A stretch of 64,000 bases of DNA from Tenacibaculum lutimaris (GTDB lineage: Bacteria; Bacteroidota; Bacteroidia; Flavobacteriales; Flavobacteriaceae). The stretch spans positions 163,740 through 227,739 of the forward strand of contig NZ_RAQM01000010.1 of NCBI RefSeq assembly GCF_003610735.1. The letters run 5' to 3'. This document shows positions 18,884 to 27,069 of the stretch, in pieces; position 1 is the first letter of the stretch, and each line of letters begins with the position of its first letter. The position numbers were made by a program, and so were the translations under genes. A model generated the notes under the pieces. That model was not told where the DNA came from and did not search any database. It saw only the letters and a list, made by a program, of their open reading frames with translations.

Positions 18884-19537
18884 ATGAAAAAAATAGGATT
18901 ATTATTTATTGGATTATGTATTAGCATAAGTGCTATGGGACAATCGAAATCTTCTGAAGCAAAAAAATTGCTTGATGAAGTATCTTCTAAAATGGGAGCT
19001 TATAAAAACATGGTGATAGGTTTTAACTCATCGCTAGTAAACAAAGCTGCAGGTATTACTAACGACCCACCTATTAGAGGAGAAATAACCTTATCTGGAG
19101 AAAAATATAATTTAGACTACTTAGGAAACACTTTTATTTTTGACGGAAAAAAATTAGTTGTAATCAATCAAGACGAAAAAGAAGTAACCATTACCAATGG
19201 TAATATTGAAGAAGAAGATGGGTTTATTTATCCTTCTAAGTTATTGACTTTTTACAAGGAAGGTTACAATTACACCATGGGTGCACTAAAAAACAGTAAT
19301 GGACGCAATGTTCAGTACATTAACTTAACTCCTATTGATAGCAATTCTGATATTGTAAAAGTACAGCTAGGTATTGATGCTAAAACAAAGCACATTTACA
19401 AACTTACTCAAATAGGTTCTAACGGTGCTGAAACTACGTTTACTATTACCAAGTTTAAAAGTAACCAACCTATTTCAGAAAAACTTTTTTCTTTTGATAG
19501 AACTAAATACACTAAACAAGGTTACTATATCGATTAA
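18884..19537 (+). CDS. lolA: Outer-membrane lipoprotein carrier LolA-like protein
   Basis: Periplasmic carrier of the LolA family, shuttling lipoproteins from the LolCDE complex to the outer membrane. From the ATG at 18884 it has a signal peptide (MKKIGLLFIGLCISISAMGQ) and then the unclosed-barrel strand pattern: GEITLSGEKYNLDYLGNTFIFDGKKLVVIN and a C-terminal FTITKFKSNQPISEKLFSFD. A GTG at 18866 would add six residues before the signal and is less likely. It follows ftsK and precedes the LptF/G-type permease gene, so an envelope-biogenesis operon is plausible. Confidence 0.88.
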   Translation: MKKIGLLFIGLCISISAMGQSKSSEAKKLLDEVSSKMGAYKNMVIGFNSSLVNKAAGITNDPPIRGEITLSGEKYNLDYLGNTFIFDGKKLVVINQDEKEVTITNGNIEEEDGFIYPSKLLTFYKEGYNYTMGALKNSNGRNVQYINLTPIDSNSDIVKVQLGIDAKTKHIYKLTQIGSNGAETTFTITKFKSNQPISEKLFSFDRTKYTKQGYYID

Positions 19538-19616
19538 AAAATTACACAAAGTTTTGTCAATGATTTGCTATTAAAATCATTAACAAAACTTTTGTGTTTA
19601 TATGCCACTAACCTAC

Positions 19617-19624
19617 TACCTTTG
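19617..19624 (+). promoter_or_regulatory. Bacteroidota promoter at the lptF/G-type gene
   Basis: TACCTTTG fits the TAnnTTTG -7 box, with TTTG at 19591-19594 as a -33 box 22 bases upstream. The GTG start is only five bases after the box, implying little or no 5' leader. Confidence 0.55.
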
Positions 19625-19629
19625 CATCT

Positions 19630-21081
19630 GTGAAAACACTAGACAGATATATACTAAAAAGCTTTTTAATACCTTTCTTAGCAACCTTCTTTATCATCTT
19701 ATTTGTGTTGGTAATGCAGGCATTATGGTTAGTTTTTGACAACCTTGCTGGTAAAGGTATTAGCGTTGAAATAGTCTTAAAATTTTTGTGGTACACTACG
19801 CTAATAGTAACTCCACAAGCCTTACCTATTGGAGTATTACTTTCTTCTATTATGACACTAGGTAGTTTATCTGAAAACTACGAGTTTGCTGCAGCAAAAT
19901 CTGCTGGTGTTTCTTTACAGCGAATGGTACGTCCAATTGTTTTTCTTGCTATTTTTTTAAGTGGAATTAACTTCTTATTTCTCAATTACGTATACCCTTA
20001 TGCTATGCTTAAACAGCTTAACATGAAGGTTAATATAAAAAAGAAACAACCTGCTATTGCTTTAGTTGCAGGAAGTTTTAATACCGAACTTCCTAACTTT
20101 CAAATAAAGTTTAAAGAAAAATACGGAGAAGAAGACAACCTTTTAAAAGAAGTAATGATTTACGATTTATCCTCTAAAAGAGGAAACAATAAAATCATTA
20201 CAGCCAAAAGAGGAGAAATTCTTTCAGAAGAAGGTAGCCGCTATATGACTTTGATTTTGAAAGATGGTCATTTTTTTGAACACCATATAAAAAATGGTGC
20301 TTCTTTTAAAGAACGAGAAAAAATGCCTGCATCCTATGCTAATTTTGATGAATACACTATCAATATTGATATTTCTTCTTTTAGTGATGACGATCTTGAG
20401 GAAGAAAAATACAAAACGCAATACAATATGCTAAGTTTGGCTCAGTTAAAAGATACCTTGCCAACCATGAAACAAAATTATGATGAGTATATTACTAGTA
20501 GAGCTAAAAATCTATTTTTAGGTATTGATGTAGAAGACTTATACAAATATCCAGATTCATTAATTAACAAAAAACTTTCAGTAGATATTCTCGATAATTT
20601 TGACTTAAGAGAAAAACAAAATGTTCTTATCACTGCAACCTCTAAATTAGAGCGCACAATAAACAATAATACAGATTACAAAGAAACCTTAAAGAATAGA
20701 CGAAAATATTTAAACTTATACGATATTGAATTTTACAATAGAGTCGCATTTTCTTTATCTTGTTTATTACTTTTCTTTATCGGAGCTCCACTAGGATCTA
20801 TTATTAGAAAAGGTGGTATGGGATTACCTATGATTTTAGCAATTGCTATTTATGTTCTCTACTTTTTCTCAAATACCTTTGGAAGAAATTTAGCAGAAGA
20901 AAGCTCACTAACAGCAATTATTGGAGCTTGGTTAAGTGTATTTTTAATGCTACCTTTGGCTATTACTTTAACTATTAGAGCTACTAAAGACAAAGGATTA
21001 TTCGACATTAATAGTTTTTTAGCCCCAATACGAAACTTTGTAAAAAACATATTCTCTAAAAAAGAGAAAACAACAAAATAA
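19630..21081 (+). CDS. LptF/LptG family permease
   Basis: Inner-membrane component of the lipopolysaccharide export ABC system. The N-terminus LDRYILKSFLIPFLATFFIIL is the family signature; three helices lie in residues 10-130, then a periplasmic beta-jellyroll region (about 135-340) and three C-terminal helices (from 365). The 483 aa are longer than E. coli LptF/LptG (about 360) because the periplasmic part is enlarged, as is common in Bacteroidota. Whether it is LptF or LptG cannot be told. The start is GTG at 19630; its stop overlaps the ribBA start by one base. Confidence 0.93.
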   Translation: MKTLDRYILKSFLIPFLATFFIILFVLVMQALWLVFDNLAGKGISVEIVLKFLWYTTLIVTPQALPIGVLLSSIMTLGSLSENYEFAAAKSAGVSLQRMVRPIVFLAIFLSGINFLFLNYVYPYAMLKQLNMKVNIKKKQPAIALVAGSFNTELPNFQIKFKEKYGEEDNLLKEVMIYDLSSKRGNNKIITAKRGEILSEEGSRYMTLILKDGHFFEHHIKNGASFKEREKMPASYANFDEYTINIDISSFSDDDLEEEKYKTQYNMLSLAQLKDTLPTMKQNYDEYITSRAKNLFLGIDVEDLYKYPDSLINKKLSVDILDNFDLREKQNVLITATSKLERTINNNTDYKETLKNRRKYLNLYDIEFYNRVAFSLSCLLLFFIGAPLGSIIRKGGMGLPMILAIAIYVLYFFSNTFGRNLAEESSLTAIIGAWLSVFLMLPLAITLTIRATKDKGLFDINSFLAPIRNFVKNIFSKKEKTTK

Positions 21082-22223
21082 TGACAACACAAGCATCAAC
21101 AAATATTCAATTAAATACAATTGAAGAAGCTATAGAAGACATCAAAAACGGGAAAGTTATTATCGTTGTTGATGATGAAGATCGTGAAAATGAAGGTGAC
21201 TTTTTAGCAGCGGCTGAAAAAATTACTCCTGAAATGATCAACTTTATGGCAACCCATGGTCGTGGATTAATTTGTACGCCACTTACCGAAACTCGCTGTA
21301 AAGAATTAGAACTAGGTATGATGGTTAGCAACAATACCGATCCTATGGAAACTGCTTTTACCGTTTCTGTTGATTTACGCGGAAATGGAGTTACTACTGG
21401 TATCTCTGCTTCAGATAGAGCTAAAACTATTGAAGCCTTAATAAATCCAGATACCAAACCTTTTGATTTAGCTAGGCCAGGGCATATTTTTCCGCTAAAA
21501 GCTAAAAACGGCGGTGTATTGCGTAGAACAGGACATACCGAAGCTGCTATTGATTTTGCTCGTTTAGCTGGTTTACAACCTGCCGGAGTTATCGTTGAAA
21601 TTATGAATGAAGACGGTACTATGGCGCGCTTACCTCAACTATTAGAGGTTGCTAAAAAATTCGATTTAAAAATCGTTTCTATTGAAGATTTAGTAGCCTA
21701 TCGTATGGAGCACGATTCTTTAATTGAAAAGAAAGAAGATTTTAATATTCAAACGCGTTTTGGTGATTTCCGCTTACGTGCATACCAACAAACGACTAAC
21801 AACCAAGTTCATATTGCTTTAACCAAAGGAACTTGGAGTAAAAACGAACCTATTTTAACTCGTGTAAACTCAACTTTAGTTAACAACGATATTTTAGGTA
21901 CACTTACCAATAATGCTGATAAAAAGCTAGACCAAATGTTTAAGGTTATTAATGATGAAGGTAGAGGTGCTATCTTATTCATTAACCAACAAATGCAAGC
22001 ATTAAACTTATTAAACAGACTTCGTGTGTTGAAAGAAAACCAAGCGAAAGGAGAAATGAAAGCTCCGAATGTGGTAATGGATAACAAAGATTTTGGTATT
22101 GGTGCTCAAATTTTACACGATTTACACATTCATAAACTACGCTTAGTTTCTAACACCAAACAAACCAAACGTGTGGGTATGATTGGTTACGGATTAGAAA
22201 TTGTTGATTACGTAAGTTACTAA
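21081..22223 (+). CDS. ribBA: DHBP synthase RibB fused to a degenerate GTP cyclohydrolase II domain
   Basis: The N-terminal domain (about residues 10-207) is 3,4-dihydroxy-2-butanone-4-phosphate synthase of riboflavin synthesis: DDEDRENEGDF at 31-41, ATHGRGLIC, and RRTGHTEAAIDFARLAG near 148-164 keep the metal and catalytic residues. The C-terminal domain (about 210-380) aligns with GTP cyclohydrolase II but has no Cys at all, so the three zinc ligands of the GDxLGSLRCDCG motif are missing (here NDILGTLTNNADKKL). RibB activity is expected; GTP cyclohydrolase II activity is not, so a second ribA should exist elsewhere. It follows the permease gene with a one-base overlap. Confidence 0.92.
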   Translation: MTTQASTNIQLNTIEEAIEDIKNGKVIIVVDDEDRENEGDFLAAAEKITPEMINFMATHGRGLICTPLTETRCKELELGMMVSNNTDPMETAFTVSVDLRGNGVTTGISASDRAKTIEALINPDTKPFDLARPGHIFPLKAKNGGVLRRTGHTEAAIDFARLAGLQPAGVIVEIMNEDGTMARLPQLLEVAKKFDLKIVSIEDLVAYRMEHDSLIEKKEDFNIQTRFGDFRLRAYQQTTNNQVHIALTKGTWSKNEPILTRVNSTLVNNDILGTLTNNADKKLDQMFKVINDEGRGAILFINQQMQALNLLNRLRVLKENQAKGEMKAPNVVMDNKDFGIGAQILHDLHIHKLRLVSNTKQTKRVGMIGYGLEIVDYVSY

Positions 22224-22243
22224 ATCACAAACAGCATAAAATC

Positions 22244-22278
22244 AAAAAAATCCTGAGTTAATTAACTCGGGATTTTTT
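22244..22278 (+). terminator. Terminator after ribBA
   Basis: TCCTGAGTTA (22251-22260) pairs with TAACTCGGGA (22263-22272) with one mismatch, preceded by seven A and followed by six T. Confidence 0.85.
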
Positions 22279-22280
22279 GT

Positions 22281-22372
22281 ATATATTTGAGAAAACAATA
22301 AAATTGCTAAACTTCATTATATCCCATGCTATTGTCGGGATAAAAGAACTAAAGTTTGACATATAACAAGTT
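22281..22372. repeat. Imperfect-palindrome repeat, copy 1
   Basis: A stretch of about 90 bases shared with 61973-62063 in the same orientation with scattered differences. Inside it AAACTT (22309-22314) faces AAGTTT (22352-22357) and TATCCC (22320-22325) faces GGGATA (22337-22342), a nested hairpin. It follows the ribBA terminator and precedes an orphan TonB-like gene, so it marks the left edge of a cassette-like patch. Confidence 0.75.
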
Positions 22373-22396
22373 TGTAATAAAACAAAAAATGGATCT

Positions 22397-23128
22397 ATGA
22401 TTAAAAATTTAATAATTCTAATTCACTTCTTATTATTGATTAATTCCTTTGGACAGGAAAGAATGTATTTTGATAATGAATGGAATAAGATGACTGATTC
22501 GATTAATGCAGTTTATTATAAAGATATTATCCATCAACCTGAAAATAAAATTATTGAAAGAGTTTATTTCATCAATGGACAGATCAAATCAGAAATTGAG
22601 TTTGTTCTTAATAGTGAAGAAAAGAAAGAAAGAGATGGAAAAAGCTTATTTTGGTATGAAAGTGGAGAATTAAAAAATGAAATGTTTTTAAAAAATGGTA
22701 AAAAAGAAGGATTATTATTAAGTTTTTGGAAAGATGGTACAATAAAAAGAAAAGATCTTTATAAAAATAATAAACTTAAAAAGGGGAGTTGTTTTAATGA
22801 AAAAGGCGAAAAGATTAAATATTATAAATTTGAAATAATGCCAGAGTTTCCCGGAGGAAAACGTGAATTAATAAGTTTCATAAAGAAAAACTTAAGATAT
22901 CCTTCAATATCAAATCAATATAAAATTGGCGGAAAAGTAATTTTAGAGTTTAAAGTTGATAAATTAGGATTCGTACAAAACATTATTGTTAAAACTGGAG
23001 TAAATGTAGAGATTGACAACGAGGCTATAAGAATTATAAAAGCGATGCCGAGATGGAAACCAGGATTACAAGATGGAAACCCTGTAAGTGTGAAATATCG
23101 ACTTCCTATTTTATTTCAACCAAATTAA
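22397..23128 (+). CDS. Orphan TonB C-terminal protein with MORN-like repeats
   Basis: A 243-aa secreted protein with signal peptide (LIILIHFLLLINSFGQ). Residues about 55-140 contain MORN/YwqK-like units (ERVYFINGQIKSEIEF, FWYESGELKNEMFLKNGKKEG, SFWKDGTIKRKDLYKNNK), and residues 150-243 are a TonB C-terminal domain (MPEFPGGKRELISFIKKNLRYP, GGKVILEFKVDKLG, MPRWKPGLQDGNPVSVKY). It has no membrane anchor besides the signal, no Pro-rich spacer, and no ExbBD nearby, so it is not a classical energy transducer. It lies in the cassette-like patch after repeat copy 1. Confidence 0.8.
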   Translation: MIKNLIILIHFLLLINSFGQERMYFDNEWNKMTDSINAVYYKDIIHQPENKIIERVYFINGQIKSEIEFVLNSEEKKERDGKSLFWYESGELKNEMFLKNGKKEGLLLSFWKDGTIKRKDLYKNNKLKKGSCFNEKGEKIKYYKFEIMPEFPGGKRELISFIKKNLRYPSISNQYKIGGKVILEFKVDKLGFVQNIIVKTGVNVEIDNEAIRIIKAMPRWKPGLQDGNPVSVKYRLPILFQPN

Positions 23129-23147
23129 TTACTACAGCTAACTTAAG

Positions 23148-23252
23148 CCCCGTATAATTAATGGTTTGTTCTCGCGGACTTTCTATTGAGTTTGTATTTG
23201 CAAATTAGTTGCTGAAACACGCAACGAAATCATACACAAACACGTTATACAC
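23148..23252. repeat. Nested inverted-repeat (attC-like) structured element
   Basis: About 105 bases with three nested pairs: GTATAA (23152-23157) with TTATAC (23245-23250), TTTGTAT (23191-23197) with ATACACAAA (23232-23240), and GTTGC (23208-23212) with GCAAC (23221-23225). The strand would fold into one long imperfect hairpin, the shape expected of a recombination site such as an integron attC or of a structured RNA. It sits between the TonB-like gene and a decayed gene. Its identity as a recombination site is inference. Confidence 0.6.
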
Positions 23253-23262
23253 AATTTGAGAA

Positions 23263-23572
23263 ATGAACAAGTTTGATAAAATTGGAATTGGATTAATAGC
23301 AATAGGGTTTTTACTAAGCAAAAAAATGGAGATTTAAAGAGAATCTTGTTAAGTTCAAAAAGTCCTGACAAAACACAACTTCTCGGTTATGGAAAAGTAG
23401 TTTTGAAATAAAAAATGATTTTACTAGAAAATACATTCCATATAATTTTTTAGTTATCGGAAATGATTCCATTAAGCATTTTGAGTCAAAAGAAAAACGT
23501 GAACTGATTGAATTAATTAAAAAAGGAGAAATAAAAACTGCGTACAACACCGTGCCCTATGAAAAGCTCTAG
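23263..23572 (+). pseudogene. Decayed small membrane-protein gene with frameshifts
   Basis: ATG at 23263 opens a frame with a hydrophobic segment (MNKFDKIGIGLIAIGFLLSK) that stops at 23335. A second frame then reads GDLKRILLSSKSPDKTQLLG and YGKVVLK before a stop near 23410, and a third gives NDFTRKYIPYNFLVIGNDS and IKHFESKEKRELIELIKKGE to TAG at 23570-23572. The three pieces join into a plausible protein of about 95 aa, so this is best read as one gene broken by two frameshifts. Family not recognised. The last part contains CTGCGTACAAC, similar to the edge motif near 63898. Confidence 0.5.
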
Positions 23573-23943
23573 TTTACATTTTCAATATTACTATCATTCT
23601 TCTGAAGAAAATAAAAAACTACACCGCTTATAAAATATAAGAATACATCAATGAAATCAGCAGTGTATCTTGGGTGAAATTTAGGTAGTAAATACTCAAA
23701 AAAAACTCCGTAGAAAACACAGATATAAATAATTACGCCAATTGGTATTGTATAACTTTTATTTCTCCTACTCCACCGTAAAATAAAAAGGCAAACCGTT
23801 AGTACAATAGGGAGTATTAAAAAATCATTTATATAATTATTAACGATTTTAGGTAACGCTATTTTTAATTGCTGAGCAGTATAAATAAAACTTCCTAAAG
23901 CAACTGAAATAAAGAAATAATATAAAAGTATCCTTTTTTGCAT
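23569..23943 (-). CDS. Small integral membrane protein of unknown function
   Basis: A 124-aa protein with four predicted membrane helices (residues about 5-22, 38-57, 66-85, 98-115) and a short charged C-terminal tail. The motif HPRYTADFIDVFLYFISG lies before the last helix. I do not recognise a family. Its start lies six bases after the end of the zinc-ribbon gene, so the two are probably co-transcribed; its 3' end touches the decayed gene of the cassette-like patch. Confidence 0.7.
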   Translation of the reverse strand: MQKRILLYYFFISVALGSFIYTAQQLKIALPKIVNNYINDFLILPIVLTVCLFILRWSRRNKSYTIPIGVIIYICVFYGVFFEYLLPKFHPRYTADFIDVFLYFISGVVFYFLQKNDSNIENVN

Positions 23944-23949
23944 ATGCTC

Positions 23950-24258
23950 CTACCCTGCTGCTACCATTGCTATAAACCATGCAATTAAAGCTCCTATAGC
24001 ACTTACTAATAAATATGCTGAATATAAAATCCAACCGACAACACGGCACAACCAAAACGGATGCTTTTTTAAGCGTTCTGCTAAGTTCGGATTTGCTATT
24101 TCATGCTTTACTTTTTTAAGCTCTTCTTCTTTATATGCTGCTACTTTTTGTTCTTGTTTTTTTTCAAAAGAAATTAGCGTATTACAATTTTTACAGTAAT
24201 CGCTATTCTTATTAAAAACCCCACAATTTGGGCATTTAACGTTTCTAGTAATTGCCAT
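23950..24258 (-). CDS. Zinc-ribbon protein with C-terminal membrane helix
   Basis: A 102-aa protein with a four-Cys zinc ribbon near the N-terminus (CPNCGVFNKNSDYCKNCN, about residues 9-26), a charged helical linker, and a hydrophobic C-terminal segment (about 73-100). A membrane-anchored cytoplasmic zinc ribbon is implied; the partner is unknown. Its start overlaps the end of the NDH-2 gene by 14 bases, which suggests coupled translation with that gene. Confidence 0.8.
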   Translation of the reverse strand: MAITRNVKCPNCGVFNKNSDYCKNCNTLISFEKKQEQKVAAYKEEELKKVKHEIANPNLAERLKKHPFWLCRVVGWILYSAYLLVSAIGALIAWFIAMVAAG

Positions 24259-25558
24259 TTTCTTGTTCTTTAAAGCTGTATTTATTTTTCTTTTTATACG
24301 GACGGATAATCAACCTTGTTTCACGATCAAAACGAATGTAATTATACACCCAGTTCATAAACACAATTACTTTATTTCTAAATCCTATAAGTGAAAACAA
24401 ATGCACAAACATCCATACAAACCAAGCGAAAACTCCTTGAAACTTCCATTTAGGTAAATCAACAACGGCTTTATTTCTTCCAATAGTAGCCATTGATCCT
24501 TTATCTTTATACTTAAAAGGCTTTTGTTTTTTCTTCTTTAATTTTGCTACGATATTTTTGCCCAATAATCTTCCTTGTTGAATTGCAGGCTGCGCCATCA
24601 TAGGGTGACCTCTTTCATAGTCTTTGGTTTCCATACACGCAACATCTCCTACAGCATATATATTTTCATAACCGATTACTTTATTGAATTCATCTACTTT
24701 AAACCTATTAGCTCTTTCAACTACACATTCTTCAGTTAAACCATTAACAACAGCTCCTTTAACTCCTGCTGCCCAAATAACGGTTTGTGCTTTAAAATGG
24801 TCTTCTCCATTCGTTGTTACAGTTTCTCCGTCATAATCTAATACTCGTAAATTTTTCCAAACATCAACCCCTAGTTTTATTAAAAAATCTTCTGATTTTT
24901 CTGAAGAAGCTTCGCTCATTCCTTTTAATAACTCTCCCGAACTTTGAATGAGATTAATTTTCATTTCTCTAATATCTAAGTCTGGGTAATCTTTAGGAAG
25001 AATTCCTTTTTTCATTTCTGCTAATGCTCCTGCTAACTCTACCCCTGTTGGTCCTCCTCCAACAATAACAAAGTTCATTAACGCTCTTCGTTTTTCTAAA
25101 TCGGTAACTAATAATGCCTCTTCAAAGTTTTCTAAAACCAAACTACGAATATTTAATGCTTGTGGAACCGATTTCATTTCCATCGCATACTTTTGAATAT
25201 TGGTATTTCCAAAGAAATTTGTAGTAGATCCTGTGGCTATAATTAATTCATCATAGTCTAAGTTTCCTATCGTAGTTTCTATATATTTTTTCTCTACATG
25301 TACTTGAGTAACTTTTGCTAACCTAAAGAAGAAATTTTCTACATCGTTAAATCTTTTTCTTAATGGAAATGCTATGCTATCAGGTTCTAATCCGCCCGTA
25401 GCTACTTGATATAATAAAGGCTGAAATGTATGGTAATTGTGCTTGTCGATTAAAACAACCTGTAATTCTTGATTTTCTAATGCTCTTGCAGCTGCCAATC
25501 CTGCGAATCCACCTCCTACAATAATAACTCGAGGAAAACTCGTTTGAGGTATGTTCAT
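24245..25558 (-). CDS. ndh: Type II NADH:quinone oxidoreductase (NDH-2 family)
   Basis: FAD-dependent membrane-associated NADH dehydrogenase feeding the quinone pool without proton pumping. Two dinucleotide-binding folds: VIIVGGGFAGLAAARAL at 11-27 for FAD and NFVIVGGGPTGVELAGALAE near 160-180 for NAD(P)H; the C-terminal part (about 370-420) is hydrophobic/amphipathic (FAWFVWMFVHLFSLIGFRNK), as in NDH-2 membrane anchors. Length 437 aa is typical. The downstream zinc-ribbon gene overlaps it. Confidence 0.93.
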   Translation of the reverse strand: MNIPQTSFPRVIIVGGGFAGLAAARALENQELQVVLIDKHNYHTFQPLLYQVATGGLEPDSIAFPLRKRFNDVENFFFRLAKVTQVHVEKKYIETTIGNLDYDELIIATGSTTNFFGNTNIQKYAMEMKSVPQALNIRSLVLENFEEALLVTDLEKRRALMNFVIVGGGPTGVELAGALAEMKKGILPKDYPDLDIREMKINLIQSSGELLKGMSEASSEKSEDFLIKLGVDVWKNLRVLDYDGETVTTNGEDHFKAQTVIWAAGVKGAVVNGLTEECVVERANRFKVDEFNKVIGYENIYAVGDVACMETKDYERGHPMMAQPAIQQGRLLGKNIVAKLKKKKQKPFKYKDKGSMATIGRNKAVVDLPKWKFQGVFAWFVWMFVHLFSLIGFRNKVIVFMNWVYNYIRFDRETRLIIRPYKKKNKYSFKEQENGNY

Positions 25559-25680
25559 TATTAATTAGGGTTTTATAAGTAATTAGCAAATTTAACTAAA
25601 AGAGAAAGGAGTTTCTTAAAAATTATTTTTTAGTTTTACATTTCATCCCTTAAATTCATTAACCTAATAAAATAATTACT

Positions 25681-26115
25681 ATGTTCAATTTTTTTAAGAA
25701 AAAAAAAGTAAAAGATTTAGTTATTGAATGCGATACGGATGTTATTCATATTAACAATAAGCCCCTAACCTTTCCTACAAATTATAGTACCTTAACTCAA
25801 GTATTAGGTAAACCTAGTAGAGAATTAAAAAAGAGTAACAACTACATGATTTGGGATAAGTATGGTGTTTTTTGTGGGTATACTGACAGAGATAATATTT
25901 TATCTATAAATATTTATCAGAATAAAGAAGATAGAAGCGAATACAATACTAAAAAACAGTTTAAAGGAAAACTTATTTTAAACAACGAAGAAATTACCAA
26001 CAATGAGTTTGGTAAAATTCCTTTAGGTAAAGTTGCTATTCACAGACTTGGTAGAGAAAGTGATACCCGTTTTGGATTTAGCCTTGGTGTTAATAGAGAT
26101 TATAAAGACTCATAA
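25681..26115 (+). CDS. DUF7738-like small protein
   Basis: A 144-aa cytoplasmic protein beginning MFNFFKKKK, followed by IECDTDVIHINNKPLTFP, LTQVLGKPSREL and YMIWDKYGVFCGYTDRDNI. This pattern (a hidden PepSY/SmpA-like alpha-beta unit with LGKPSR and WDxxGV) resembles the family I know as DUF7738; function unknown. It is followed tail-to-tail by a leftward gene overlapping by six bases. Confidence 0.6.
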   Translation: MFNFFKKKKVKDLVIECDTDVIHINNKPLTFPTNYSTLTQVLGKPSRELKKSNNYMIWDKYGVFCGYTDRDNILSINIYQNKEDRSEYNTKKQFKGKLILNNEEITNNEFGKIPLGKVAIHRLGRESDTRFGFSLGVNRDYKDS

Positions 26116-26637
26116 TTCTAGCTTTATTTGCTGTAGTGTTTTGTTTGTTGTTATGAGTTTATCAATTATTATTTTTCTTAAAACATCAATATCCTCTTCG
26201 TAATAACGTGCCCACTTATACTCTTTAAATAAGGTTTGAATTTGTTTTAAGCGTTGATGTGCAAATTCTGAAGTCATCAAGAATTCTTTACTCCCTTCTT
26301 TAGTTCGTATTCTTTTGATGCTAGCTTTACGTTCTTGATAGTTTACCTCTATATAAAACACTTTATCAGTACTGTTTAGCGGATAAAAGCTTGACCAATT
26401 TGCATAGCCCACATAATATTGTTGATTTTTATAATGGTCTATTCCTTGAATTTTCCATCGGCAGTTGGCAACTCTACCCCAGTGATTTGAATAACGAAAA
26501 ACACCTTCTTCAGTATAATAATAGTAGCTTCCTGATTTGCTTTGAAAGTGCGCTTTCATCTCCTCAAAAAAATCGATGTTTTGCATTTCAAACTCACAAT
26601 AGGTACTTCTGTAAAAGTTAAATTTATGATACTTCAT
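26110..26637 (-). CDS. Hypothetical aromatic-rich cytoplasmic protein
   Basis: A 175-aa protein rich in Tyr, Trp and Phe (e.g. SGSYYYYTEEGVFRYSNHWG and YYVGYANWSSFYPLN) without signal peptide, ending in a helical Lys/Glu/Ile-rich tail. No known domain recognised. It starts directly next to the stop of yjbQ (one base apart), which suggests one transcript. Confidence 0.7.
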   Translation of the reverse strand: MKYHKFNFYRSTYCEFEMQNIDFFEEMKAHFQSKSGSYYYYTEEGVFRYSNHWGRVANCRWKIQGIDHYKNQQYYVGYANWSSFYPLNSTDKVFYIEVNYQERKASIKRIRTKEGSKEFLMTSEFAHQRLKQIQTLFKEYKWARYYEEDIDVLRKIIIDKLITTNKTLQQIKLEL

Positions 26638-27060
26638 TTAATTCCCAAAAGCTGTTAGCACTACTTTTCTTCTTCCTCCATAATTTCTATGCTCTCCTAA
26701 ATACACTCCTTGCCAAGTTCCTAAATTGAGCTTGCCATTGGTAATCGGAATCTGTACCTGACACCCTAGCATAGAACTTTTAATGTGCGCAGGCATATCA
26801 TCTGTTCCTTCATAATCATGCTTGTAATATGGCATATTTTCAGGAATCATTTTGTTGATATGCGTCTCGAAATCCATTCGAACAGTCGGATCAGCATTTT
26901 CATTAATTGTTAAACTTGCCGATGTGTGTTTTATAAACACCTGAAACTGCCCTACCTTAATGTTTTTAAGTTCTGGGAATTCTTCTAATAAAACATCAGT
27001 AATTAAATGGTAGCCTCTGTTAAATGCTGGTAATTGAATTTCTTTTTGGTAAAATTGCAT
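26638..27060 (-). CDS. yjbQ: YjbQ family protein (secondary thiamine-phosphate synthase-like)
   Basis: UPF0047/YjbQ family, described as having weak thiamine-phosphate synthase activity. All signatures are present: HTSASLTINENADPTVRMDF (about 46-65), HDYEGTDDMPAHIKSSMLG, and LGTWQGVYLGEHRNYGGRRK at the C-terminus. Length 140 aa is typical. It lies just downstream of the LytTR regulator gene (gap 9 bases), so it may be co-transcribed with the two-component genes, though a functional link is not implied. Confidence 0.92.
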   Translation of the reverse strand: MQFYQKEIQLPAFNRGYHLITDVLLEEFPELKNIKVGQFQVFIKHTSASLTINENADPTVRMDFETHINKMIPENMPYYKHDYEGTDDMPAHIKSSMLGCQVQIPITNGKLNLGTWQGVYLGEHRNYGGRRKVVLTAFGN

Positions 27061-27069
27061 GCCGCAAAT

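Noticed and set aside
22281..23572. Classical integron with integrase
   Set aside because: No integrase gene and no canonical attC core sites; only cassette-like structure can be claimed.
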